Assembly (NCBI GenBank): GCA_046349855.1
Contig: JAXMBM010000028.1
Span: 24,365-88,364, forward strand
From: CAIXSC01 sp046349855
Lineage (GTDB): Bacteria; Planctomycetota; Planctomycetia; Pirellulales; Pirellulaceae
DNA length: 64,000 nt
Direction: 5' to 3'
Shown here: positions 46,901 through 53,773 of the stretch, one piece after another
Layout of the letters: each line of letters starts with the position of its first letter
Numbering within the stretch: the first letter of the stretch is position 1
Program-made: the position numbers and the translations under genes
The notes under the pieces: model-generated
Told to the model about the DNA's origin: nothing
The model's input: only the letters and a program-made list of their open reading frames with translations
The model's database searches: none

Positions 46901-48079
46901 GTGGCGGGGATTGGTGATCTGAACGGCGACGGCTTCGACGATCTGGCGATCGGCGCGCCCAACAACGGCCCCGGCTCCACCTACGTCTTCTTCGGACGGG
47001 ACTTTACGGGCGCCGTGACTCAGGAAGGAACGTCCACCTTCGATACGCTCACCGGCAGTGTCCTGGCCGACGTGTTCAACGGAAAGCAGTCCCTCGATAC
47101 GCTGGTCGGGGCGGGAGGAGCGGACGTGCTGCTGGGCGGCGAAGGGCACGATGTGCTCGGCGTCAGTGATTCCTTGTTCCGCCGCGTGGCGGGCGGTCGA
47201 GGCATCGATACCCTGCGCATCGATGGTGCTGGGTTGGTCGTCGACCTCACCCAGATTGCCGATTCGCGTCTCTCGGGAATCGAACGGATTGATCTCACCG
47301 GCAGCGGAGCGAATACGCTCATCCTCAACCTGCAGGAAGTGCTCAACCTGTCCCCCGATTCGAATCAGTTGATCGTCACCCGTAACGCGGGCGACAGCGT
47401 GCAACTGGGAGATGGCTGGGTCGTGACGAGCCTGCTCGACCTGGGCGGAACCCCGTTCTACGAATTCCGCCAGGGGACAGCTCAGTTGCTCGTGCAGGCC
47501 GTCGAAGAAGGGACTCCGTGGCGCAATCCGGCGAATGAACTGGACGTCGACAACAGTGGCGGCACCAACCCGGTCGGCTCGCGCGATGTGCTGCTCATCA
47601 TCAATCTGCTCAACTCGAATCTGCTGGGGAATAACCCGCTCCCGAATCCTCCCACAGCCGATTTTGCCCCGCCTCCGCTGGGCGCCGAGTACTACTACGA
47701 CGTAAACGGCGACGGTTTTGCCACCCCCTTTGACGCGCTGCTGGTCGTTAACTTCCTGAACAACCGCCCCGGTGGCGAAGGGGAACGAACAGCGGCGGCG
47801 CTCGACGCCGGCGAAGGGGAGGCCCTGGTCAGCCCGCTGTCCGCCAGCGTCCTGGGTTGGGGAACCTCGACGGCACTCGTCTCCGCCGGGGAGACCGATT
47901 CGGCGACCGGCGTGGACGAGGTCGTGTCCTCGGCCGCCTCACCGTGGTCGGCTGTCGCCGTGGTCGCCGACTCGCCGGCGACAGCCTGCGACGCCACCTG
48001 GCCGACCGCGGAAGAATCGCTCGACCAGCTGCTGTCGGACTTCGCGAGCGAAGTTGCCGACCGCTGGCACTCGGTCTGA
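40952..48079 (+). CDS. Giant extracellular double FG-GAP propeller/dockerin protein
   Basis: 2375 residues. Arg-rich leader and FAPALERLETRDLLA (export motif, about 27-41), then a CARDB-like segment (about 43-150, DSASAVAETNESDNKL). A piece resembling the start of an M23 peptidase core follows (VYAVADGVVTRRLDG, about 243-257). It is interrupted by seven FG-GAP repeats (about 266-770, for example GDVNGDGRNDLLIAAP), and the M23-like core resumes (MVEIDHGQGWVSIYQQL, 793-809; AQLRFALEH). The HxH zinc motif is replaced by QLR, so it should be inactive. Middle: Ig-like and cadherin-like segments. A second set of seven FG-GAP repeats covers about 1525-2015, then RTX-like sequence (GAGGADVLLGGEGHD) and a dockerin-like pair (about 2190-2275, DVNGDGFATPFDALLVVNFLN). 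A large surface binding protein is likely. Confidence 0.88.
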   Translation: MIRRRQKTRRNISPRGALAGHRPPRFAPALERLETRDLLAGNLRLDALRFVDANNHPLDRPMVGEQVHLRADWTATDVPLTSSFRATLTDTTSGITSLTLNSTTYSGGGNGVFQFSTLFEGWYASAGQHHIEVLLDSASAVAETNESDNKLTLNYEAAAPSGLPSKLLQPLAGQQNVDWSVVRYSDLDPRVDDGVNPPEYHDYACDDGLLPARFKCGPFTTDQFQGLELQLPNFASMDDGHTVYAVADGVVTRRLDGFVIEGVDAGDAAGTTVSVLGDVNGDGRNDLLIAAPGGDSDTDPDVPEDNVGEVYVVYGQPGGFPAGFELADLLPANQGDGSRGFVLRGIATDDAMGSPAVAVGDFNGDGRADFAIGAPAADTGGTVAGEVYVILGQASNFPPLVQVADLLAANGGDGTRGLVLQGATSTDRFGAAIANAGDLNGDGIDDLAIGAPQADGVFPAFFAGRTYVIYGQTTALPAEFNADDLLPNGANGLAGFFIDGETFFDRAGTAVVGLGDVNGDGADDLGIGAPLAGTSSRGAAYVVFGHTDVQEAATPFPPVLSLADLREANGGDGTTGFVLDGFDNNGQAGSSLSALGDINADGLVDFGVGVPGGTGVVTRAGASFILYGSTTVPPAERQLDFLLPSRGGAGAEGFALLGGATGDLAGTALVRAGDINSDGLVDLAVGAPGVRVSGTQLGGVYVVFASATGWETTVDLSLLGKEGGGPGFLLTGPAAGSGIGGSLAAPGNLNQIGGDDLLIGAPSAGTGGRVYGVNGRAQPFRSELSLDLVTADDMVEIDHGQGWVSIYQQLDPDSIAVRPGDVVSIGASLGLVGSRTAGSAQLRFALEHRESPVETYLDPSAYWLKPLAYQGQTDQSVLDAGVTNLDPTDDLAERPSDIARLHPSYAGNVWFWYRLSHLNPNDEYQVIWVRPNGTVIREAYHCLLPKLSPIFYPFCESLDASPNHFGLFAESLQQPWKDYAGRWQVMLVVNDEVRVQQFFDVVSSPIEPEIRMEFGPDPVGNPVLLSGRSTPVDLGTAVLNGTASPQDFVIENHGSTALHLTDLIVPDGFRLTTPFPSIVNVDTRVRFSLELDTSTPGLKLGELSFRTDDTDESRFHFVVAGEVLGSFPAGSPQLDLTGPAAAYQWLESPQLLAASARLTDPDSFTFDQGRLEARVIVGNTAEDRLGVRNLGTSGGEIGIAGNSVTYSGVPIGVFSGGQGTAPLVVQFNDQATIPAVEALLHNLTYANTAADPGGASKYVRLQLTDDTGKTSNVATQQVLLSPSNLNQLPEIATLFTQPDQIIQPAEITLTASGVVDPDGFVSLVKFYVETNNLAGLQVGPGGDQLVGADSAGSDGWSATFSSSLLTPGLKTGYAVAVDDLLAESNPAVANFQVLAPNLPPAIVFLGIDPAVVVPPQFTTLTANGVSDVDGFVTRVDFFRESNGIAGLQTGVGGDQFVGADGSSAGGWSLIYSTNGLTEGLHVFYARALDNGGVSSAPVAATLQVGLPPPVGSVFYLSDLLPPTGNGLSGFVLRGDQLGDQSGYTVSGAGDFNHDGFDDLLIGAPLADGGSPARVDSGISYLVFGSVAGFDPLLDLNTLDGTSGFKILGALAGDRAGYVSSAGDVNGDGFGDLLIGAPGFDVPGAPDAGSAYVIFGSPLGPGPTLDLAAINGINGFRLDGVGGDDLTGLTLSGAGDFNGDGLADLLIGARAADPGNPSRPDAGSVYLTYGRQSGFGSVIDLGSLSSSQGFRAEGLGPVDLLGQSVHWAGDVNGDGLGDIIIGAQMGTPGTGTARGAAFVVFGDRNPIPSPLLLDQLNGINGFRVNGVNQDDLLGFSVSGAGDFNSDGFADILIGVPSADPGVTPRLNAGSAYLIFGSSSPFASVFDLLTLGGANGFRIDGIREGDALGIAVGAAGDVNGDGFDDVLLGAYHASVGTPPRAEAGETYVLFGTASSASGVLELSSLNGQNGFRLEGVAPQDQSGWWVAGIGDLNGDGFDDLAIGAPNNGPGSTYVFFGRDFTGAVTQEGTSTFDTLTGSVLADVFNGKQSLDTLVGAGGADVLLGGEGHDVLGVSDSLFRRVAGGRGIDTLRIDGAGLVVDLTQIADSRLSGIERIDLTGSGANTLILNLQEVLNLSPDSNQLIVTRNAGDSVQLGDGWVVTSLLDLGGTPFYEFRQGTAQLLVQAVEEGTPWRNPANELDVDNSGGTNPVGSRDVLLIINLLNSNLLGNNPLPNPPTADFAPPPLGAEYYYDVNGDGFATPFDALLVVNFLNNRPGGEGERTAAALDAGEGEALVSPLSASVLGWGTSTALVSAGETDSATGVDEVVSSAASPWSAVAVVADSPATACDATWPTAEESLDQLLSDFASEVADRWHSV

Positions 48080-48088
48080 AGGTCGTGT

Positions 48089-48129
48089 TCCGGGGGCGTT
48101 CTGACAGCTTAGCTGGACAGCGCCAGGTC
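48089..48129 (+). repeat. Dispersed repeat, partial right copy
   Basis: TCCGGGGG, an extra dozen bases, then TAGCTGGACAGCGCCAGGT: a partial match, same strand, to 250-280. It begins 9 bases after the stop of the giant FG-GAP gene. Confidence 0.5.
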
Positions 48130-48162
48130 GCGGCGGATTCTCCCGTACTTCCTGCCCTGAAG

Positions 48163-48184
48163 GGCAACGCTGTGAAGCATTTTT
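48163..48184 (+). repeat. Short direct repeat, copy 2 of 2
   Basis: Identical over 22 bases to 464-485 and on the same strand (GGCAACGCTGTGAAGC followed by ATTTTT). Confidence 0.6.
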
Positions 48185-48324
48185 AGAGGGCGGTGTCTTG
48201 GCTCAGCAGTTTGCGCATTTTGTTCAGTTCAGCGCGATTTGGCTGTCGGATTCTGGGATCGCCAAGCGGCTTCTTGTCAGGATTGTGTGGCCGGTATCGC
48301 GACTTCTTGTCGGTTCGATTGCGG

Positions 48325-49224
48325 TAGCCCAACTTCCGCAGTTACGCTCGAAAAATGCACGTAAGTCCTTATTTTTCAATGCGCGACCCCGAAAAGTTGG
48401 CACTACATTTGGCCAATTCCGCGAAACGGGCGGAGGCGGTGAGGCAGCTCGAGTCCGAGGCGATCGAGAAGGATCGCCTGAGCTTGGTCGGGCCGTACGA
48501 CGCAACGGATCTTCAACGTCCGGCCGTCGGTGGTGGGAAGCATCACGTCCGTGCTGTCGATCCGGGCGAGTTCTTCCAGCAGCGTCGGCACGCTGCTCCC
48601 GAGGCCGGCGCGCTTGGACCATCCTTCGAGCGTCTTGCGCAGCACGTAGGCCAGGAAGCAGACCAAGATGCGCGCCTTGACCCGTTCGGTCTTCTGATGC
48701 CAGACCGGCCGTAGTTGCAGCTCGTCCTTCTGAATCCGGAACGCGGCCTCTGCCTCCGTCAGCTGAATGTAAGCCCGCCAGAGTTCCTCGGCCGACCATT
48801 CGGTGACGTTGCTACGCAACACGTAACATCCCTCGCGGCGCTGCAGAAGTTCCGCTTGGTTGCTCTTCTTGGACCACGCGAGTTGGGCCTGGCCTTTCTC
48901 GCCGGTCTTGACGGTTACCTCGTACAGCCCCGTCGCACGCGAATTCTTGGCGAGCAGTCGCCCAATACGACGTTCGATCACCCCGACTTGATAGCAACGT
49001 TTTTCACAAGCCGCCTGAATCCGCGACAGACCTTTCTCCATCCGCGCCTCGAAGCGTTCGCGAATCGCGCGCTCTTTGGTGTCGCGATCCAGACTACGGC
49101 ACACAATGAAAGTCTCGGCGCCCGATTCCGTCGGCACCAGTTGCCCATCCAAGCCCTCGCGCACCTGCGACCATTTTCCGCTCAATAACGGTCCTTCTGG
49201 GTTTACTGTGGGATCGTCCGAGAA
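48325..49224 (-). mobile_element. Truncated IS1634-like element, right copy in inverted orientation
   Basis: The 900 bp are the inverted counterpart of 608-1508 with identical end points; outside them the flanks differ. It is better preserved than the left copy, with the reading frame open through the whole C-terminal region. No complete transposase, so it could move only if supplied in trans, and I see no clear terminal inverted repeats. 48130-48324, between the repeats and this element, holds nothing recognisable. Confidence 0.75.
48403..49185 (-). pseudogene. IS1634-like transposase C-terminal fragment, open frame
   Basis: 260 residues matching the C-terminal half of IS1634-family (IS4-group DDE) transposases: ETFIVCRSLDRDTKERAI, RRIGRLLAKNSRATGLY, ILVCFLAYVLRKTLE. 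The Y-x2-x-x3-E-x6-K signature is complete as AYIQLTEAEAAFRIQK, with Leu in place of the usual Arg. The frame is open upstream of the ATG for about 30 bases to a stop at the element edge, so the N-terminal half with the first two acidic catalytic residues is missing. The fragment should be inactive. Confidence 0.85.
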
Positions 49225-49258
49225 TTAGGGCCAATCGGCTGGGGGGCAAGGCGGATTC

Positions 49259-49283
49259 TCGTGGATCGCGGAGCGATCCACGA
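49259..49283. repeat. Hairpin dyad within the dispersed repeat, right copy
   Basis: Arms TCGTGGATCGC and GCGATCCACGA around GGA, 31 bases beyond the stop codon of the minus-strand methyltransferase gene. It may act as a transcript-end hairpin. No T tract is present on the minus strand. Confidence 0.5.
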
Positions 49284-49309
49284 CGATGACAACCTGGCGC
49301 GGTCCAACT
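49262..49309 (-). repeat. Dispersed repeat, inverted right copy
   Basis: Reverse complement matches 263-310 at 45 of 48 positions. It lies directly between the methyltransferase gene and the right transposase fragment, mirroring the position of the left copy outside the left fragment. Confidence 0.65.
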
Positions 49310-49313
49310 CGTT

Positions 49314-50498
49314 TCAGCCGCCCGTGACGCGGCAGATGTAGCACTTCAGATAGTCGGTCTCCGGGCAGCTCAGCCGCACCGGGTGATCGGGAGCGGGCCC
49401 GCGTGGTTCGAGAACCTGGAGATCGCGTGCCGACTTTTGAGACACTCCGGCGAGCATGTGCAGGAAGTCATCCCGAGTGACTCGACCGGAGCAGCTGCAG
49501 GTCACGAGAAAGCCATCCGGTTCGAGCAAGTCGACCGCCAGTCGATTGAGCCGGAAGTAGGCCCGCAGCGCCTGATCGACTCCGTGGCGGCTGCCGGCGA
49601 ACCGTGGCGGGTCGAGGACCACGACGCCGAACCGCTGGCCGGTCGAGCGGAGATTTTCCAGCGTCTCGAAACACTCGCCGACATCGAAGCGGGCGTTGGT
49701 GATGCCGTTGGCGGCGGCGTGGGCGCGAGCCTGTTCGACGGCTTTCTCGCTGGCATCGATCCCCCAGACTTCACGGGCGCCGCCCAGCCGCGCGGCGGCC
49801 AGCGAGAATCCGCCCACGTAGCAGCACATGTCGAGGACGCTGCGACCGCCACAGTAGGCTGCGGCGGCGCGGCGGTTTTCCCGCTGGTCGAGGTACATGC
49901 CGGTTTTTTGTCCACCGAGCAGATCAACGGACCAGGTGAGTCCGTTTTCCTCGATCGCCACGGGCCCTGGAGGAGGTTCCCCCCACACCACTCCGTCGCG
50001 CGGCGTGATACCTTCCGCGGTGGCGATCTTGGCGTCGGTCCGGACCAGAATGCCCCGCGGCTGGACCAATTCGGCCAGCAGGGCCACCAGTTCATCCAGA
50101 CGTGCGTCGACGGCCAGCGCCGTCACCTGGACCACCAGCCAGCCGGCGTAGCGGTCCACGATGAGTCCGCTGAGTCCATCGGCTTCCGAGAAGATCAGCC
50201 GGGCCGCTCCCTGGGGCGCGTCGTATCCCAGGGCCGTCCGCAACTGCAGTGCCGAGGCGATCCGCCGTCGCCAGAAGGCCTGATCCAGCGGCTCCTGGGA
50301 ATCCCAGCTGTACAGCCGCACGCGAATGTGGCTCTTGCCGTTATGAATCCCGCGGGCCACGAAGCGGCCGTTGGCTCCGACCACATCCACAACCTCGCCA
50401 TCTCCGGGCGATTCGTCGGTCGGTTCCAGCGACTTGGCCAGCACCCACGGGTGACGGGCCACGAACGCAGCGTGTTTGTGCGGGCGAAGGCGGAGCAT
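49314..50498 (-). CDS. RlmI-like class I rRNA (cytosine-C5) methyltransferase
   Basis: The protein has an N-terminal PUA-like domain (MLRLRPHKHAAFVARHPWVLA) and a Rossmann methyltransferase domain with the AdoMet motif VLDMCCYVGGFSLAAARLGG, the DPPRFAGSRHGVD motif and the catalytic-type TCSCSGRV. It resembles RlmI/YccW, which methylates C1962 of 23S rRNA. The start is unclear: ATG 50498 gives 394 residues, close to the family's usual length, whereas the GTG at 50567 adds 23 residues; neither has a good ribosome site. The target base is inferred only from family resemblance. Confidence 0.88.
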   Translation of the reverse strand: MLRLRPHKHAAFVARHPWVLAKSLEPTDESPGDGEVVDVVGANGRFVARGIHNGKSHIRVRLYSWDSQEPLDQAFWRRRIASALQLRTALGYDAPQGAARLIFSEADGLSGLIVDRYAGWLVVQVTALAVDARLDELVALLAELVQPRGILVRTDAKIATAEGITPRDGVVWGEPPPGPVAIEENGLTWSVDLLGGQKTGMYLDQRENRRAAAAYCGGRSVLDMCCYVGGFSLAAARLGGAREVWGIDASEKAVEQARAHAAANGITNARFDVGECFETLENLRSTGQRFGVVVLDPPRFAGSRHGVDQALRAYFRLNRLAVDLLEPDGFLVTCSCSGRVTRDDFLHMLAGVSQKSARDLQVLEPRGPAPDHPVRLSCPETDYLKCYICRVTGG

Positions 50499-50665
50499 GG
50501 TGGGCACTTTACGGAAGAGGAAACGGACCAGGCGGGACGAAACCAGGCGAGCGGGCAGGGTGGACACCGCAATGCCCGGTGGAGTCGGCGCGAATAGCGT
50601 CAGCAGCGCGCAGCAGCGACCGGCGACGGGCGTTTATGATAGCCGCCTGGTGCGGAGCTCGATAG

Positions 50666-50697
50666 GGCGGCCTGATGGGGCGGCCTGATGGGGCGGT
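50666..50697. repeat. Short tandem repeat GGGGCGGCCTGAT
   Basis: GGGCGGCCTGAT is repeated with a 13-base period, followed by a degenerate GGGGCGGTT unit, immediately before the stop codon region of the minus-strand CehA/McbA-like gene. No function is evident. Confidence 0.55.
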
Positions 50698-52230
50698 TCA
50701 GTCGACATTGGCCCGGTCGCGGATCTTTTCGAAGAACTCGCGGGCAGCCCGCTGATACCGCAGCACTTCCGCCTTCTGTCCCGCGTCGGCCAAGGTGAGT
50801 TTGGCCGTGCGTTGTTCGATCCAGTCGATGAAGAACTGGGCCGAGGCGCGGCTGATCCGCGGCTGATCGCCGATCTGCACAAAGTAAGGTGCCGACATGG
50901 CGAAGCGAAAGGTCTGCGGCAGGTTGGTGACGGCGCGAATCGTCAACCAGCCGCTCTGATCGAACGTGACCGTGGGGAGCTGTCCCTGGTTCTTTACCCA
51001 ATCGGCAAGGCGGACTTCGTGCAGGATCTTGCCATCCTTGATGACCTCCAGGTATTCGACCTTTTCCCGCATCGACAGATTGAGGGCGATGTTGAGTTCC
51101 ACCTTCTCACCCGGATAGGCCTGAAACGTGTAGCCGGGGAGTTGATCGTTGACGCGTGGTCGGAGCAGCGGACCGTTGGTCACGACACAACGGCCCGCGC
51201 GGAGTCCTTCCCACCACTTGTCCCAGGTGAGTTCACCATCGCAATGCACGTAGACGCGGTTGTATCCCACCGGATTGGGCAGCACTCCCGAGGCACTGCC
51301 GGCCGAAGGCGGCAGGCGCAGACCGCAGTTGAGCAGGTGGGAGTAGATATCGAGCGACCAGCGGGCCACTCCTTGCGGATTGGGATAAAAGACCGGATCG
51401 CGCGGTCGTCCCCAGGCCTCGTTCATCAGCATGCCGTCACGCTGCAGGTGATTGTGGGCCAGTCCGATCGAGTCGACTCGGCGACTGGCCACCCAGACCG
51501 GCAGGTCCCACCAGAACGGCTTTTCGACATCGACGTGGACTTGCGGAAAGTCCCGTTTGGCTTTTTTCAGGAAGTCGACCGCTGAAGGATATTCGCGCTG
51601 GGAACCGGTGATCGGCAGCGGTTCCGGCAGGTGGAAGAACAGCAGGGCGCCTCCGCCTCGTTCGTCCTCGCCCGCCAGGACGTCGTAGAACCGGCCGGGA
51701 GCCGATTCCTGGACAGGCGACTTGGGCAGCGACTGACCTTTCCAGGTATTGGTTTCATTCCACCAGGTGATGACCGGTGCGATGTGCAGGTCTTCGGCTT
51801 CCAGCAGGAGCGGGATATCTTTGGGTGGTCGGTGAATATGCAGGTCGCCCGACCACCACCCCTCGCTCTTCATGTCCACGAAGCGACGCAGCTCGACCAG
51901 TTTGCTGTCGTTGGCGCCGGTGGCGATCGTGAAGTAGCCCGACATGACCTTGTATTCGGGGCCCCGCTCGATCTCGAACTCGTAGTTGCCGTTGGGCAGG
52001 TCGAGCAGGATCCGGCCATCGACGGCAAAGTGGTCGTGCCACGCCGGGACGCGCGGCGGCTTGACCGGCTTGCCCTTGGCATTGCGCAGGTGCATGCGGG
52101 CGGCGACCAGCGTCCCGGTCCCCGCATCCTGAATGCGGATCTCCAATTGCCCCGCCTGCACAGGCGGTCGAGTGGCTGCCAGGAGCCCCCCCAGCAGGAT
52201 CGTTCCGATCGTTACGATCGTCGCACGCAT
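50698..52230 (-). CDS. Exported CehA/McbA-like metallohydrolase
   Basis: 510 residues with a signal peptide (TIVTIGTILLGGLLAATRPPVQA). Residues 27-115 are a beta-rich domain resembling a carboxypeptidase-regulatory fold (VAARMHLRNAKGKP, LPNGNYEFEIERGPEY). The metal-binding part begins with WWSGDLHIHRP (His131, His133), the PHP-type start seen in CehA/McbA proteins, and continues with IGLAHNHLQRDG and a C-terminal Ig-like region. CehA and McbA hydrolyse carbamate esters, but most relatives are uncharacterised, so no substrate is assigned. It is divergent from the dnaJ-like gene. Confidence 0.8.
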   Translation of the reverse strand: MRATIVTIGTILLGGLLAATRPPVQAGQLEIRIQDAGTGTLVAARMHLRNAKGKPVKPPRVPAWHDHFAVDGRILLDLPNGNYEFEIERGPEYKVMSGYFTIATGANDSKLVELRRFVDMKSEGWWSGDLHIHRPPKDIPLLLEAEDLHIAPVITWWNETNTWKGQSLPKSPVQESAPGRFYDVLAGEDERGGGALLFFHLPEPLPITGSQREYPSAVDFLKKAKRDFPQVHVDVEKPFWWDLPVWVASRRVDSIGLAHNHLQRDGMLMNEAWGRPRDPVFYPNPQGVARWSLDIYSHLLNCGLRLPPSAGSASGVLPNPVGYNRVYVHCDGELTWDKWWEGLRAGRCVVTNGPLLRPRVNDQLPGYTFQAYPGEKVELNIALNLSMREKVEYLEVIKDGKILHEVRLADWVKNQGQLPTVTFDQSGWLTIRAVTNLPQTFRFAMSAPYFVQIGDQPRISRASAQFFIDWIEQRTAKLTLADAGQKAEVLRYQRAAREFFEKIRDRANVD

Positions 52231-52345
52231 CGTTGGCCGACTCCTTCGCGAATCGCAGGATTCCTTTCCAGTCTAGCTTGGCCTGAGGACGGCCTCGGAA
52301 TTCGCCCGAACCGGCCGCCGATCGGGACGGTCACGCGGCCGTGGC

Positions 52346-52373
52346 TTGCTGGCCTCCGAGGGAACCGTAGAAT
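52346..52373 (+). promoter_or_regulatory. Possible promoter of the dnaJ-rnpA-yidD group
   Basis: TTGCTG (52346-52351), a 16-base spacer and TAGAAT (52368-52373), 48 bases before the ATG at 52422. The -10 hexamer is the same as at 35298 and 40704. No CIRCE inverted repeat (the HrcA operator) was seen. Confidence 0.4.
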
Positions 52374-52421
52374 GAGGTGAACGGACAGATTCTCCGCTCG
52401 TAATGGCAGTTGATCGGCAGC

Positions 52422-53402
52422 ATGGACGACTATTATTCGATCCTCAAAGTCGACCGGGGAGCGTCCCAGGCCGACATTCAAAAGGCCTACCGCAAGTTGG
52501 CGGCCAAGTATCACCCTGACATGAATCAGGGGAACAAGAAGGCCAAGGAAACCTTCCAGAAGATCCAGAAGGCGTACGAAGTTCTCAACGACCCGGCAAA
52601 GCGGCAGCTCTACGACCAGTACGGCAGTGCCTACGAAGCTGTGGCGGAAGGAGATGCCCCGGGAGGTTGGCGGCCCACGGGTGGGGGCGTTCCGCCCGAC
52701 ATCGATTTCAGCCAGTTCTTTGGCGGCGCGGGAGCGGGTGAAGCGGGGGGCGATCCGTTCGGTGGGTTCGGCGATATCTTCCGGCAGTTCGGTAACGGCG
52801 CGGGGCCGGGGGGAGCGGGCGCGGGAGCCGGAACGCGTCGCAGTGGCCGCCGACCACCGCATCGCGGCGGGGATGTGTCGCACGAGGTCGAGATCCCCTT
52901 CCGTACCGCAATTCTCGGTGGCGAGGTCGCCCTGAAATTGCACCGTCCCGGGGCCAAGCCGGAGACGATTACGGTGCGCATCCCGCAAGGAGTTTCCGAG
53001 GGGCAGACGATCCGGCTGCGCGGCCAGGGAGAACCGGGCGGCGGAATGCCCGGGGACCTGCTGCTGACGGTCCGGATCGCCACGCATCCCGCGTACTCAC
53101 GCCGGGGCCGCGATCTGATCGTGCGTCTGCCGGTCAGTCTGTCGGAAGCGGTCAACGGGGCGAAAGTCGACGTCCCGACGCCGTGGGGCGAGATTGCCGT
53201 GAAGGTGCCTCCCGGCACGAGCAGCGGCAAACGGCTGCGGATCAAAGGACACGGAGTGCGAACCGCCAAGGGAGAGGAAGGCGATCTGCTGGTCGAAGTG
53301 CAGATCGTGCTCCCGCCGCGACTCGATGACCGCGCCGCCGAATTGGCGCGACAGTTTGACGCGCTCCAGCCATTTGCGCCTCGAGCGGAGCTGTCGTGGT
53401 GA
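52422..53402 (+). CDS. DnaJ/CbpA-like co-chaperone without zinc finger
   Basis: This is a J-domain protein that should stimulate the ATPase of an Hsp70 (DnaK). The J domain (1-66) has the HPD motif at residues 31-33, then a Gly/Ala/Pro-rich segment (about 75-145) and the two C-terminal substrate-binding beta domains (about 150-315, GGDVSHEVEIPFRTAILGGE, VRIPQGVSEGQTIRLRGQG, LLVEVQIVLPPRLD). The cysteine-rich CxxCxGxG zinc finger of DnaJ is absent, so it is CbpA-type. An in-frame TTG at 52410 would add four residues; ATG 52422 gives the usual MDDYY start (326 residues). It overlaps rnpA. Confidence 0.92.
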   Translation: MDDYYSILKVDRGASQADIQKAYRKLAAKYHPDMNQGNKKAKETFQKIQKAYEVLNDPAKRQLYDQYGSAYEAVAEGDAPGGWRPTGGGVPPDIDFSQFFGGAGAGEAGGDPFGGFGDIFRQFGNGAGPGGAGAGAGTRRSGRRPPHRGGDVSHEVEIPFRTAILGGEVALKLHRPGAKPETITVRIPQGVSEGQTIRLRGQGEPGGGMPGDLLLTVRIATHPAYSRRGRDLIVRLPVSLSEAVNGAKVDVPTPWGEIAVKVPPGTSSGKRLRIKGHGVRTAKGEEGDLLVEVQIVLPPRLDDRAAELARQFDALQPFAPRAELSW

Positions 53403-53773
53403 CGTCTCCTCCACGTCGACTGCGTTTCCCCCGCTCGGCCCGCGTGCTGCGGAAAGCCGATTTCGATCGTGTCTATGCGTCCCGACTTCACGCCAGCGAT
53501 CGCCTGCTCACGATCAATGCCGCCGCGAACGGCCTCGACCACGCTCGACTGGGGCTGGCGGTGAGTCGTGCGGTCGGGCCAGCCGTGGTACGCAATCGCT
53601 GGAAGCGGCGGTTGCGGGAAGCGTTTCGCCGGCATCCGGCCGATTGGCCAGCGGGATTCGATTTCGTGGTACGCCCGCGCGGCGGCACGCCGCCGGCATT
53701 CGGGGAAGTCGTCGCCTCGCTGCGCCGCGTGACGGCTCGCGTGGCACGCCAGCGCGGAGTTGCCGGGACATGA
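53396..53773 (+). CDS. rnpA: Ribonuclease P protein component
   Basis: RnpA binds the RNase P RNA and helps to process the 5' ends of tRNA precursors. The 125-residue basic protein has the family layout: FPRSARVLRKADFDRVY near the N-terminus, RLGLAVSR, and the RNA-binding RNRWKRRLREAFR helix. It begins with GTG inside the dnaJ-like gene's end (overlap 7 bases; a second GTG follows immediately) and its TGA overlaps the yidD ATG. In most bacteria rpmH lies just upstream of rnpA; here a DnaJ-like gene does. Confidence 0.93.
   Translation: MVTSPPRRLRFPRSARVLRKADFDRVYASRLHASDRLLTINAAANGLDHARLGLAVSRAVGPAVVRNRWKRRLREAFRRHPADWPAGFDFVVRPRGGTPPAFGEVVASLRRVTARVARQRGVAGT

Noticed and set aside
40952..48079. 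Active M23 endopeptidase in the giant FG-GAP protein
   Set aside because: The zinc-binding HxH is replaced by QLR and the Y-x-H region by Y-Q-Q, so catalysis is unlikely.
48080..48324. Search for a tRNA or small RNA gene between the giant protein and the transposase fragment
   Set aside because: No cloverleaf-like arms or conserved tRNA positions were found; only repeat pieces are present.
608..49224. Composite transposon carrying 47 kb
   Set aside because: Both transposase pieces lack the N-terminal half, the interior contains housekeeping genes (argJC, aceEF, rpiB, pyrF), and no target duplication was found.
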